Below are positions 1 through 7,669 of a stretch of 17,004 nucleotides of DNA, in pieces (within the stretch, counting starts at the first letter, position 1; the number at the start of each line of letters is the position of its first letter). The DNA is taken from NCBI GenBank assembly GCA_934131055.1, contig CAKOZB010000014.1, positions 1-17,004 of the forward strand. Direction: 5' to 3'. This DNA comes from an uncultured Clostridia bacterium (lineage in GTDB: Bacteria; Bacillota; Clostridia; TANB77; CAG-508). The position numbers and the translations under genes were made by a program. The notes beneath the pieces were generated by a model. It saw nothing but the letters and a program-made list of their open reading frames with translations, was not told the DNA's origin and ran no database searches.

Positions 1-1183
1 ATGCACCTTGTTGGAATCCAACAAATGGAGCTCTTAGCGGTCCATCGCAAGATAATTCTATTGAAGAACCTTGTGTGAAGCTTCCAGATGCCATTATTAT
101 TTGGTCTTGGTACCCTGGGGTATCACATGGTTCTGGCAAAGAGTCTGAATCCACTGGCGAACCAGCTTGTATTCCTTGGCAGTATTTTATTAATTTTTCT
201 CTGTCACCAAATTCTATAGTTTGAACTATGTCTACTCTTTCTGCATCAAATCTTGGTTCTACTTTGTAGCCCAACATTTCCATTACTTTGCTGGTTAATA
301 TTGCTGTTTTTATGCTTGCCTTTACAACACTTGGTGCTAAAAATAATCCTTGCAAAAGACTTCTGTTTATACCTAAAGTTGGGCCAACACCTTTTCCTTC
401 TCCTGGAACTGTTAATCTTTCTGCTGCAAGTTCTACTAGGTCTTTTCTACCTGCTATGTATGCACCATTTGGAGCAATTCCTCCACCTAAGTTTTTTATA
501 AGTGAACCTACTATTACATCAGCTCCTACTTCTAATGGCTCTCTTTTTGATACAAATTCACAATAGCAGTTGTCTATCATTATTATTACGTCTTTGTCTA
601 CTTCTCTTATTGCTTTAATTACTCTTTCAACCTTATCTAATGAAATGCTCTTTCTTAAAGCATAACCTTTTGAACGTTGAATTTCTATTAATTTTACTTT
701 TGACTGTTTTAATCTTTCTGTTATTTTTTCATAATCAAAGTCGTCGTTTATTAAATCGATTTGTTCATATTTTACTCCAAATGATTTTAAAGAACTTGGA
801 TTTTCTGCAATTCCAATTACTTCATCTAGTGTATCATATGGCTTACCATTTATGCTTAGCATTGTATCACCAGGTCTTAAAAAAGCAAATAATGCAACTG
901 TTAAAGCATGTGTTCCAGATATAAATTGACCTCTTACAATACAGTCTTCCGCCTTTAAAACATCAGCGAAAACCTTTTCTATTTTTTCTCTTCCAATATC
1001 TCCATAACCATAACCTGTAGTACTTCCAAAATCCGCTTCATTTACTCTATTTTCTTGAAAAGCTCTTAATACTTTTTCACTATTAAATTCACATATTTCT
1101 TCAGCTTTTTCAAACTCTTTTGATAACTCTTTTTCAGCTAAATTTACAAGTTTTCTGGCACTCTCTAAATTATAATTTTCCAT
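1..1183 (-). CDS. ynbB: YnbB-family (methionine gamma-lyase-like) PLP-dependent protein, C-terminus cut by window edge
   Basis: The frame is open from an ATG at 1183 to the left edge (394 codons), with no stop, so the last few dozen residues lie outside. The protein belongs to the 'methionine gamma-lyase family / aluminium resistance' group (YnbB in Bacillus) of fold-type I PLP enzymes. The Schiff-base lysine is K230 in VGSLIKNLGGGIAPNGAY; other family marks are GYGYGDIGRE near 57-66, SGTHA near 89-93, and DTPGYQ...SIELS...GPLR near the visible end. The start at 1183 is preferred over the in-frame ATG at 1189 because GGAGG (1190-1194) lies 6 bases from the former and directly abuts the latter. 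The true reaction of this family is poorly established; cysteine/methionine lyase activity is inferred from homology. It is the last visible gene of the run downstream of the WG-repeat gene (61-base gap). Confidence 0.9.
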   Translation of the reverse strand, partial: MENYNLESARKLVNLAEKELSKEFEKAEEICEFNSEKVLRAFQENRVNEADFGSTTGYGYGDIGREKIEKVFADVLKAEDCIVRGQFISGTHALTVALFAFLRPGDTMLSINGKPYDTLDEVIGIAENPSSLKSFGVKYEQIDLINDDFDYEKITERLKQSKVKLIEIQRSKGYALRKSISLDKVERVIKAIREVDKDVIIMIDNCYCEFVSKREPLEVGADVIVGSLIKNLGGGIAPNGAYIAGRKDLVELAAERLTVPGEGKGVGPTLGINRSLLQGLFLAPSVVKASIKTAILTSKVMEMLGYKVEPRFDAERVDIVQTIEFGDREKLIKYCQGIQAGSPVDSDSLPEPCDTPGYQDQIIMASGSFTQGSSIELSCDGPLRAPFVGFQQGA

Positions 1184-1211
1184 TTTCATCCTCCATTTAT
1201 TTTACAAATTC

Positions 1212-1240
1212 ATAATTATTTAATCACATTATTTTTTCAA
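1212..1240 (-). promoter_or_regulatory. Possible sigma-A type promoter for ynbB
   Basis: Reading the minus strand, TTGAAA (1240-1235) and AATTAT (1217-1212) are separated by 17 bases, just inside the WG-repeat/ynbB gap. The -10 matches only four of six consensus bases, and AT-rich DNA gives many such matches, so this is a weak call. Confidence 0.3.
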
Positions 1241-1244
1241 CCAT

Positions 1245-3035
1245 TTATATCTCATTTGTAAAATATGCCACCTCATACAAACTACTTACCTCATAATATT
1301 CGCCTATAAAGTTTGGTGCATATTCATTTAATTCATATGTTGGTGCTTTTACTTCGTTTCCTTTAGAATCTACTACACCCCATCTTCCATTTTGCTTAAC
1401 AGCTCCAAAACCATATTCATTAAGGTCTATTGCCATATCATATTTAAAATCTACAACTGTATTTCCATTTTTGTCAACATATCCCCATTTGCCATTTTGT
1501 TCTTTTGCAAATATTTCGTTGTTTGTAAATATGTCTTTTGCATCTTTTTTGTTTCCGTCATAGTCTAAATAAGCTATTCCATTTGCTGATGTTACTTTTA
1601 AATAATTGTCTTTTATATAAACACGAATGTCTGTTAATTCTAACACTTTTTCCATTTTTTTGTTATATATTTCAGAAGTTTTTGTGTTTGAATCTATTAT
1701 TTGTACTATATTTGTTCCTTTTATGTTTTGAATTGTATCTTTTTCCAGTGGTATTACTGTATTGCCACTAACATCTAGCACACCAGATTTTCTACCATTT
1801 GATACTATAAAGTAATCTCCAAATGCATATGAAATGTTTGAATATTTATTTTCTATTACTGATATTTTGTTTTGGTCTATTACTCCATATTGATTGTTTC
1901 TATCAATTGTTATACTATATTTTCCATTTGCAACTTTTTCTACACTCTTATAGCTATCATCACTCTGCAAAGTTCCTGCAACGTCAAATACCAATAGTTT
2001 TCCGTCTTTTTCTGCGTTTAGATAGCTGCCTGCAAATGTAATATTTTCATATTGAATTGGCAATATCATGCTTCCATCTAAATCGTATACTCCTTGTTTT
2101 GCATTTTGTTGCAATACAAATATTTTGTTTTCACTATCAAAGTCAATGTCTTCATATTGGTTATCTATAAGTGTTTGGCCATTTTTTAATACTCCAGCCA
2201 TTCCATTTTTATATGTTATTAAATATACTGTTTCATCATCTTTCAAAGAAGTTATTCTTTTTACATTTGTGTAAATTGTATCTAGTGTTTGTCTATTCTT
2301 ATAATTTATATAACCATATCTATAGCCATTGTCTGTTCTTACATTTACAATATAGCCTGCTTTTTCATATTTTGTTTCTTCATTATAGTATCCATCTGTT
2401 GTAATCGAATTGTATTCTGGTTTTACAATTTCTTCTCCATTTATGTCTATAAGTCCATATTTGCCATCTTTTTGAACTCTTAGTACTCCGTCTTTATATT
2501 CTAAGGTTTCTATACTATCATAAATTGCTGATGTTATTTCTTTACCATCAATGCTAACCAATCCATACTTTTCTCCATCTTGATATTTCAAAATTTGAGT
2601 TTGGTACGTATTAGAAATTGATGTATTATTGTTTGGGATGGCTTGTACATTTTTGTATTTTGTTAAAACTTCTTTGTTATTTGCATTTAATACCTTTGTT
2701 GTTCCATCTTTGTTCATACAAATAAATATTGCCTTAGAAGGGTTTGGAATCTGAACAGAATCATATTGTGGCTCTATTACTGTCTTTCCAGTCTTGTCTA
2801 TTACTCCCGCTTTTTCTCCAATAAGCGTAGAAAAGTAGTTATATTCTGTTACTTCTTCTAATTTTATCTTTTTGTTCTTACTAATGTTTTTGGCAACCGC
2901 AACAATTACTACTATCGCCAATATTAGAAACAGCAATCTGAATAAAGCTTTTTTATTAGCTTTTTCCCTTTTATTCTTTCCATTCTTTACTGTTTTTCTT
3001 AAATCGTCTGGATTATTAACTTGATTTCTACTCAT
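1245..3035 (-). CDS. Membrane-anchored WG-repeat (beta-propeller-like) protein
   Basis: A 596-residue protein. It has a basic N-terminus (about 1-30), one hydrophobic segment at about 31-49 (LLFLILAIVVIVAVA), then an extracellular-type region of about a dozen WG-type repeats. These are recognised by the recurring pattern [K/R]-[Y/W]-G-x-[V/I/L]-D-x-x-G-x-x-[V/I]-x-x-x-Y; the clearest are KYGLVSIDG, KYGLIDING, WGYVDKNG and WGVVDSKG, the last two near the C-terminus. The topology predicted is N-in with the repeats outside. WG repeats form a repetitive beta fold thought to mediate binding; no catalytic residues are evident and the ligand is unknown. The ATG is preceded by GGGAG about 9 bases upstream. 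It starts 74 bases after the kinase stop, so it may be co-transcribed with the two-component system. Confidence 0.85.
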   Translation of the reverse strand: MSRNQVNNPDDLRKTVKNGKNKREKANKKALFRLLFLILAIVVIVAVAKNISKNKKIKLEEVTEYNYFSTLIGEKAGVIDKTGKTVIEPQYDSVQIPNPSKAIFICMNKDGTTKVLNANNKEVLTKYKNVQAIPNNNTSISNTYQTQILKYQDGEKYGLVSIDGKEITSAIYDSIETLEYKDGVLRVQKDGKYGLIDINGEEIVKPEYNSITTDGYYNEETKYEKAGYIVNVRTDNGYRYGYINYKNRQTLDTIYTNVKRITSLKDDETVYLITYKNGMAGVLKNGQTLIDNQYEDIDFDSENKIFVLQQNAKQGVYDLDGSMILPIQYENITFAGSYLNAEKDGKLLVFDVAGTLQSDDSYKSVEKVANGKYSITIDRNNQYGVIDQNKISVIENKYSNISYAFGDYFIVSNGRKSGVLDVSGNTVIPLEKDTIQNIKGTNIVQIIDSNTKTSEIYNKKMEKVLELTDIRVYIKDNYLKVTSANGIAYLDYDGNKKDAKDIFTNNEIFAKEQNGKWGYVDKNGNTVVDFKYDMAIDLNEYGFGAVKQNGRWGVVDSKGNEVKAPTYELNEYAPNFIGEYYEVSSLYEVAYFTNEI

Positions 3036-3093
3036 TACAACTTCTCCCTTTCATTTTTCACATATGTTTAACATTAGTTCACTTTACTCTCTA

Positions 3094-3122
3094 GATTGGA
3101 AAATAGTAATTATTTTTCAATC
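3094..3122. repeat. Palindrome at the 3' end of the histidine kinase gene
   Basis: Arms 3094-3105 and 3111-3122 pair over 12 bases with one G-U pair and a five-base loop. The kinase stop codon (3110-3112) lies in it. No T tract follows on the minus strand, so a classical terminator is unlikely. The arm carries TTGGAAAA, also found in the repeats at 4649 and 7951. Confidence 0.6.
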
Positions 3123-4612
3123 CCTGCATCTGTCTGAATATCAAAGTAAAACTCAATGCCATTTTCTCTATTTACTGCACCATATTTTGAATTATAATTA
3201 TTCATTATTGCTTTAACAAGTGCAAGCCCTATTCCTGTACCACCATCGGCTCTATTTCTAGATTCATCAACTTTGTAAAATCTTCCCCAAATTCTTTCTA
3301 GATTTTCTTCTGACAATGTGTCTCCTGTATTAAATACCGATATTTTTACTTTATGTTTTTCTTTATCTTCTTTTAATTTTATTTCTATATATTTTTCACC
3401 ATTTACTTCTTTGGTATGCTTAATCGCATTAGTAAAATAGTTGGTAAACGCTTGCTCTATGTAGAATTCGTCAGCATACACATTTACCTTTTTGTCTGCT
3501 TCAAATCTTACTTCTTTTATGCCCTTTTCTTCTAGCATAACATTACATTTTCTTATTACTTCTTGTATTAGCTCGCATATATTAAAAGTATCGTTGTTAA
3601 ACTCTCTTTTTCCATATTCTAGCTTCATAAGTTCTAGTAGTTGTCTTACCAATTTATCCATTTTATTAGACTCATCTAAAATAACTTCTGCATAGTATTT
3701 TCTAGATTCATCATCAGCATTTACATTTTCAACTAATCCCTCTGCATAGCCTTGTATCAATGCAATTGGCGTTTTCAACTCGTGTGATACATCAGAAATA
3801 AATTGTTTTCTCATTTCATCTATTTTAGATTTTTCTTCTATGTCTCTTTCTAGTTCTACATTACTGCTACGTAGTTGTTTTATTGTTCCTTCCAGCTTTT
3901 GAGACATCAAATTTATACTTTTTCCAAGTTCATCTATCTCATCATTAGAACCTGTTGGTTCATATTTTTTGCTAAAGTCTAATTTAGACATCTTATTTGC
4001 AATAACATTCAATTCTAGTATTGGGTTGGTAAACCTTCTAGAAACGTACGAAACCGCAATTCCTGCTATTACAATAGCAATTACTCCAATTATCAACAAC
4101 AAATTATTAGAAATTCTAACGCTCTCCTCTATTGCAGAAATTGGAATTTGAATATAAATTTTATAACCATTATCTAATTCACCAGATAACAATATGCTAT
4201 TTAGACTAGACGTCGTTACTTTTTTTATTTCCATATTGTTATTCGAATATAAAACTCTTTCTCTTTTTCCAAACAATTTCAGCCTATTATTTTCTAAGTT
4301 TTGACTAATCATATTGGAAAAATTTTCGTTAGTAGAAAATACTAGCATATAATCTTCATTTTCTACCATTATATCAAAATTATTAGCCAAAGCATCATTT
4401 CTTATCTTTAAGAGAATTGAACTTTCATTATTATTATACATATCGTTAATTTTATTGTACTCTTTTTTTACAGAATTAATTTTAGAAACCATGTAAAAAG
4501 TCTCTAATACCATGCTGTTCATTATAACCAGCAATGCAACAATGAATATTACTATAACACTGAGTGTAATAAAAAGCTTTACACGAACGGACTTAAATTT
4601 TGTTTTTTTCAC
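3110..4612 (-). CDS. Two-component sensor histidine kinase (HAMP-HisKA-HATPase)
   Basis: A 500-residue membrane kinase. TM1 lies at about 11-33 and TM2 at about 170-192, enclosing an extracytoplasmic sensor region of about 135 residues with no domain I recognise. HAMP follows at about 193-245, then HisKA with phospho-accepting H277 in SDVSHELKTPIALIQGY. The ATPase domain has the N box around N395 (NYFTNAIKHT), the NTG motif at 428-430, FYKVDESR around 445-452 and the GGTGIGLAL lid motif at 457-465. All catalytic motifs look intact. It should autophosphorylate and pass phosphate to the regulator encoded 51 bases upstream. The start used is GTG at 4612, 13 bases from GGAGG (4626-4630), which is long. 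An ATG at 4620-4622 sits only 3 bases from the same site but enters another frame that stops after nine codons. Confidence 0.93.
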   Translation of the reverse strand: MKKTKFKSVRVKLFITLSVIVIFIVALLVIMNSMVLETFYMVSKINSVKKEYNKINDMYNNNESSILLKIRNDALANNFDIMVENEDYMLVFSTNENFSNMISQNLENNRLKLFGKRERVLYSNNNMEIKKVTTSSLNSILLSGELDNGYKIYIQIPISAIEESVRISNNLLLIIGVIAIVIAGIAVSYVSRRFTNPILELNVIANKMSKLDFSKKYEPTGSNDEIDELGKSINLMSQKLEGTIKQLRSSNVELERDIEEKSKIDEMRKQFISDVSHELKTPIALIQGYAEGLVENVNADDESRKYYAEVILDESNKMDKLVRQLLELMKLEYGKREFNNDTFNICELIQEVIRKCNVMLEEKGIKEVRFEADKKVNVYADEFYIEQAFTNYFTNAIKHTKEVNGEKYIEIKLKEDKEKHKVKISVFNTGDTLSEENLERIWGRFYKVDESRNRADGGTGIGLALVKAIMNNYNSKYGAVNRENGIEFYFDIQTDAGIEK

Positions 4613-4648
4613 TCTTAATCATATTCCTCCTTCATGGCACAAACTCAC

Positions 4649-4663
4649 TTGGAAAAGAATTTA
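4649..4663. repeat. Dispersed 15-base motif, copy 1 (regulator/kinase junction)
   Basis: TTGGAAAAGAATTTA sits directly downstream of the response regulator stop codon. The identical 15 bases occur at 7951-7965, where they form one end of the addA-rqcP palindrome. Two exact intergenic matches of this length suggest a shared repeat end, although the composition is AT-rich. Confidence 0.5.
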
Positions 4664-5344
4664 CTACTTTTTAACTTCAAACTTATATCCAATTCCTCTT
4701 ATTGTTTCTATATATTTGCCTTTTTTTCCTAGCTTGTGTCTTATCTTTTTAATATGACTATCTATAGTTCTAGAATCTCCATAATAGTCATAGTTCCATA
4801 CATTGTTTAATATTTTATCTCTTGACAATGCAATTCCTTGGTTCTCTACTAAATATACTAATAACTCATATTCTCTTAGACTAAGTTCAATTTGCTTTCC
4901 ATCAACCGAAACAGTTCTTCCTTGATTGTCTATTTGAATTCCACCATAGTCTTTTACTTCTTTATTGTCTCCTGCTGTTCTTTTTAATATTGCCTCTACT
5001 CTTGCAACAAGTATCTTAGGACTGAAAGGTTTAGAAATATACTCGTCCACTCCTAACTCAAAGCCGAACAATTCATCTTGTTCTTCTCCTCTTGCTGTAA
5101 GCATCATAATTGGCACTTTCGAAGTTTGTCTAATCTGTCTTAATACAGACCAGCCATCTAATTTAGGCATCATTACATCCAATAATATTAATCTTATTCT
5201 ATTCTGATTTTCAGAAAACACTTTTAAAGCTTCTTCACCATCGGCAGCTTCCATTGTATTATAATTTTTTTGTTTTAAGAAATCTTTAATAAGCTTTCTC
5301 ATTCTCTCCTCATCATCAACTATTAAAATGCAATCATTTTCCAT
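4664..5344 (-). CDS. OmpR/PhoB-family response regulator
   Basis: A 226-residue regulator of usual length. The receiver domain (about 5-118) has the acidic pair D10-D11 in LIVDDEER, phospho-acceptor D56 in LILLDVMMPKLDG, T83 in MLTARG and K105 in ISKPF. A winged-helix DNA-binding domain (about 132-224) follows, with LSLREYELLVYL, the DSRTIDSHIKKIRHKL recognition helix and TIRGIGYKF in the wing. The frame stays open upstream to a TTG at 5422, but that extension reads through a hairpin and does not resemble a receiver. The ATG at 5344 gives the canonical N-terminus and has GGAGG (5356-5360) 11 bases away. It pairs with the downstream kinase; the target genes cannot be read from sequence, though the following WG-repeat gene and ynbB are candidates by position. 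Confidence 0.94.
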   Translation of the reverse strand: MENDCILIVDDEERMRKLIKDFLKQKNYNTMEAADGEEALKVFSENQNRIRLILLDVMMPKLDGWSVLRQIRQTSKVPIMMLTARGEEQDELFGFELGVDEYISKPFSPKILVARVEAILKRTAGDNKEVKDYGGIQIDNQGRTVSVDGKQIELSLREYELLVYLVENQGIALSRDKILNNVWNYDYYGDSRTIDSHIKKIRHKLGKKGKYIETIRGIGYKFEVKK

Positions 5345-5370
5345 TTTTATTTGTTCCTCCTTACAGTTTC

Positions 5371-5425
5371 GGTTTGAAAAAGAATGAAACTTGACATAGT
5401 CAAAATTGTAATTATTCTTCAAACC
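5371..5425 (-). promoter_or_regulatory. Leader hairpin upstream of the response regulator
   Basis: GGTTTGAA (5371-5378) pairs with TTCAAACC (5418-5425), and TTGAC (5391-5395) pairs with GTCAA (5399-5403) around a three-base loop; AAGAAT/ATTCTT extends the outer stem. The whole 55 bases can fold into one imperfect hairpin ending 10 bases upstream of the regulator's GGAGG. No T tract follows immediately on the minus strand, so leader structure or a protein-binding palindrome fits better than a terminator. I found no convincing promoter in 5426-5552. Confidence 0.55.
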
Positions 5426-5552
5426 TATTCCTTTCCAAAAATATTTTATCTATATAATTTTAAAATATCTTTGTGTCTTAAATATGAACATTTAGCAAAA
5501 ATATGAGCTTGTCCATCATAGTATCCAAAATAATTTCAATTTTATAAATAAA

Positions 5553-6644
5553 TTATTTCTGGTCTTGAGTATCATTCATTGGTTTTTCTTTAATATAAAT
5601 ATTTTGTCCTGGATATGATAGTTTTACATTTTCTGATTCTAGCACTTTTAGTATTTCCAAATTTACACCATCTTTAAATGCCTCGAAATCGTCATACCCT
5701 GTCTGAGTTGAATTTAAGTATATAAATATTTGTATTCCTTCAAGTTTAATGTTTTCAAAATGTACTTGTATAGAGTCTGGTACTATCTGTGGATTTGTTT
5801 TTAATGCAAATTCTATTTTTTTCAATAATCTTTTTACTGTTGCTTCTGATGTATTTAATGGTAAATTTAATGTTGTTGAGTAACGTCTCTTATCTATGTT
5901 TCCCCAATTTTTAACAAAGCTTTCAACCACTGTAGAGTTGTTTATGGTTATTACAGTATTGTCAGTTGCTTTTATTTTTGTACTTCTAAAAGTTATATCT
6001 ATTACAGTTCCAGAGTAATCTCCAACTTCAATCCAATCTCCAACAGAAAAAGGCTTGTCTGTAATTATTGCAAATCCACCAAATAGATTCTTCGCAATAT
6101 CTTGTGCAGCAAATGCAATTATAACACTAGATATTCCAAGTCCTGTTACTAGACCCCCTAAATTATATCCTAATTCCAATAATACCAAATATATTGCCAC
6201 AAAATAAATTACAGCCTTAGCAATCTTGCTAACAAAGTTATTTAATTGTTTATCTCCATTATATTTTGTTTTTTCTTCTAGCTTTTCAAATATTATAGAC
6301 TTTGGATTGAATATATCTGCAAGTCCATTTGAAACGCATATAATAAGTGCAATTTTATATAATTTGACTAGTGTAATATTTGCCTCTGTTGATAAATTTA
6401 ATAACATAACAGCAATATAAATTCCAGTAACTTTAATTATTCTACTTAAAGGCTTATAAAAAGCATTTTGCTTGATTTTTTTCTTATCTTTTTCCTTTAA
6501 AGAAAACAATCTTATTATCACATAACTTATCAAATTGCTTATCATAAAAAACAAAGCTATTACAATTACAGAAATTGCTATGTCTAATAATGTTTCTTTA
6601 TTTAAATTTTTAACTTTATCAACTAAACTTTCAATTATATTCAT
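5553..6644 (-). CDS. MscS-family small-conductance mechanosensitive channel
   Basis: A 363-residue protein with hydrophobic segments at about 19-45, 67-85, 93-111 and 140-158. The pore-lining helix typical of MscS lies at about 163-186 (NLGGLVTGLGISSVIIAFAAQDI), followed by the conserved NLFGGFAIITDKPFSVGDWIEVGDYSG-type beta domain entry near 186-212. The remainder is the cytoplasmic cage domain. Such channels open under membrane tension to release solutes on hypo-osmotic shock. The length agrees with MscS/YkuT-like proteins. The ATG at 6644 is about 14 bases from AGGAG, farther than usual; there is an in-frame TAA just upstream, so no earlier ATG, GTG or TTG start is available. It lies 208 bases upstream of the response regulator, transcribed in the same direction. 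Confidence 0.92.
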   Translation of the reverse strand: MNIIESLVDKVKNLNKETLLDIAISVIVIALFFMISNLISYVIIRLFSLKEKDKKKIKQNAFYKPLSRIIKVTGIYIAVMLLNLSTEANITLVKLYKIALIICVSNGLADIFNPKSIIFEKLEEKTKYNGDKQLNNFVSKIAKAVIYFVAIYLVLLELGYNLGGLVTGLGISSVIIAFAAQDIAKNLFGGFAIITDKPFSVGDWIEVGDYSGTVIDITFRSTKIKATDNTVITINNSTVVESFVKNWGNIDKRRYSTTLNLPLNTSEATVKRLLKKIEFALKTNPQIVPDSIQVHFENIKLEGIQIFIYLNSTQTGYDDFEAFKDGVNLEILKVLESENVKLSYPGQNIYIKEKPMNDTQDQK

Positions 6645-6784
6645 TCTTATTTAACATTCTCCTTTTGTTCACGTTTTTCCATTTTTTAAGTGTGACTTTT
6701 ATTGTGCAAATTTCTTGTTATACTCTCAAAAATATACTTATTTTATCCAGTACCTAGTATAAATTTACCATTTTCTTAAGCATA

Positions 6785-7309
6785 TTAGTAATCCTGTCTA
6801 TCTTGTTTCTTATTCCATTCTATGAAAGGGTATTCACAACATGGATTTTTAAGCTGCTCTTCATCTATTATGTCGTTTTCACCTTTTATATATTCTTGAA
6901 TTCCTTCATCTCTAAAGCCACTGCTCACAGCACTATCGTAGCTTTGTGAATAATATATTGTTTTAATGTCTGCCCAGCAAGCAGCCGATAAGCACATAGG
7001 GCAACTCTTGGCTGTTGTAACTAAAATGCAGTTTTCTAAAGACCTTGTATTTAAAGCCTTGCAGGCACTTCTAATTGCATTTACTTCTGCATGTGCAGTC
7101 GGATCTTTTGATGCAATTACTGTATTTCTTTCTATTAGCAGAATAATATATTTGCCATTTTCTTTTTCGTAAATTATTCCGGCTCCGAATGGACCTCCAA
7201 TGTTATTTTTAACCCCATCTATAGCATATTTTGAAGCAAGCTCATACACTTCATTTACACATTCCTCAAGGTTATCATATTCATTATTTTCAATTTCATA
7301 ATTAAACAT
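6785..7309 (-). CDS. GuaD-like nucleoside/guanine deaminase
   Basis: A 174-residue member of the cytidine-deaminase-fold family. The zinc site is visible as H73-A-E75 (TAHAEVNAIR) with proton-shuttle glutamate E75, and C103/C106 in KSCPMCLSA. The usual proline before the first cysteine is serine here. GGPFGA (38-43) is the substrate-loop motif. RSACKALNTRSL and GFRDEGIQEYI closely resemble Bacillus guanine deaminase, so guanine to xanthine conversion in the cytoplasm is the likeliest reaction. tRNA adenosine deaminase (TadA) is less likely given the C-terminal half. The ATG is preceded by AGGAAG about 9 bases upstream. The gene stands alone behind its own promoter. Confidence 0.85.
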   Translation of the reverse strand: MFNYEIENNEYDNLEECVNEVYELASKYAIDGVKNNIGGPFGAGIIYEKENGKYIILLIERNTVIASKDPTAHAEVNAIRSACKALNTRSLENCILVTTAKSCPMCLSAACWADIKTIYYSQSYDSAVSSGFRDEGIQEYIKGENDIIDEEQLKNPCCEYPFIEWNKKQDRQDY

Positions 7310-7370
7310 ATATCCATTCTTCCTTTCACTTTAATTATATTTTTCTTGTTAAATAAAATATTCCATATCT

Positions 7371-7398
7371 ATTATACAATATTTTTCGATTTTTTCCA
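7371..7398 (-). promoter_or_regulatory. Promoter of the deaminase gene
   Basis: On the minus strand a perfect TATAAT lies at 7376-7371, with TGGAAA at 7398-7393 at 16-base spacing. The position, about 60 bases upstream of the deaminase ATG, is right. Confidence 0.6.
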
Positions 7399-7425
7399 CT
7401 TTTTTCTTCGATTTTTTTAATTTTA

Positions 7426-7434
7426 TGGTATAAT
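7426..7434 (+). promoter_or_regulatory. Extended -10 element facing right into a gene-free stretch
   Basis: TGGTATAAT is a perfect extended -10 on the plus strand. No good -35 lies 17 bases upstream. It diverges from the deaminase promoter and would start RNA near 7441, about 50 bases before the terminator hairpin at 7490-7528. No credible plus-strand gene follows. Confidence 0.4.
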
Positions 7435-7489
7435 TCATACGCAATTTATCAGTTGTATATAAATATCAATCAAATATATTTAACAAACA

Positions 7490-7528
7490 AAAAGAAATTA
7501 GTCAGATTTTTTCTAACCAATTTCTTTT
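7490..7528. terminator. Terminator hairpin below rqcP (usable on both strands)
   Basis: A ten-base perfect stem (7490-7499 with 7519-7528) is extended inward by further pairs around mismatches. On the minus strand it runs into TTTTTGTTTG, which fits the end of the addA-rqcP transcript; on the plus strand it is followed by a T-rich stretch. The stem is A/T-rich, hence moderate confidence. Confidence 0.55.
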
Positions 7529-7541
7529 ATTTACTATCCTA

Positions 7542-7628
7542 TTATTTTTTCACATCTTCAATACTTAATTCTACAATTTCTGCTATTTTTTCTATTGGAG
7601 TATTTAAAAAGTTAAGTACGTCAAATTC
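7542..7628 (-). pseudogene. 3' scrap of a decayed gene
   Basis: Downstream of rqcP the minus strand encodes 28 residues, EFDVLNFLNTPIEKIAEIVE and then LSIEDVKK, followed by TAA, immediately after an in-frame stop at 7629-7631 and with no start codon. The pattern 'xTPIEKIAEIVELSIEDVKK' looks like the short helix-turn-helix C-terminus common in Rpn/PD-(D/E)XK nuclease-family transposase-like proteins. I see no matching upstream part; a chance reading in AT-rich DNA cannot be excluded. Confidence 0.35.
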
Positions 7629-7669
7629 TTACACATTTGCTTACTTTTCTACATTTTTCTATTACATTG

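Noticed and set aside
5345..5422. Extended response regulator start at TTG 5422
   Set aside because: The extra 26 residues read through a hairpin, precede the canonical receiver N-terminus and have no good ribosome binding site.
5528..5558. AAATAATTT/AAATTATTT hairpin at the MscS gene end as a terminator
   Set aside because: The stem is entirely A/T, overlaps the stop codon and has no T tract of its own; it would be too weak to call.
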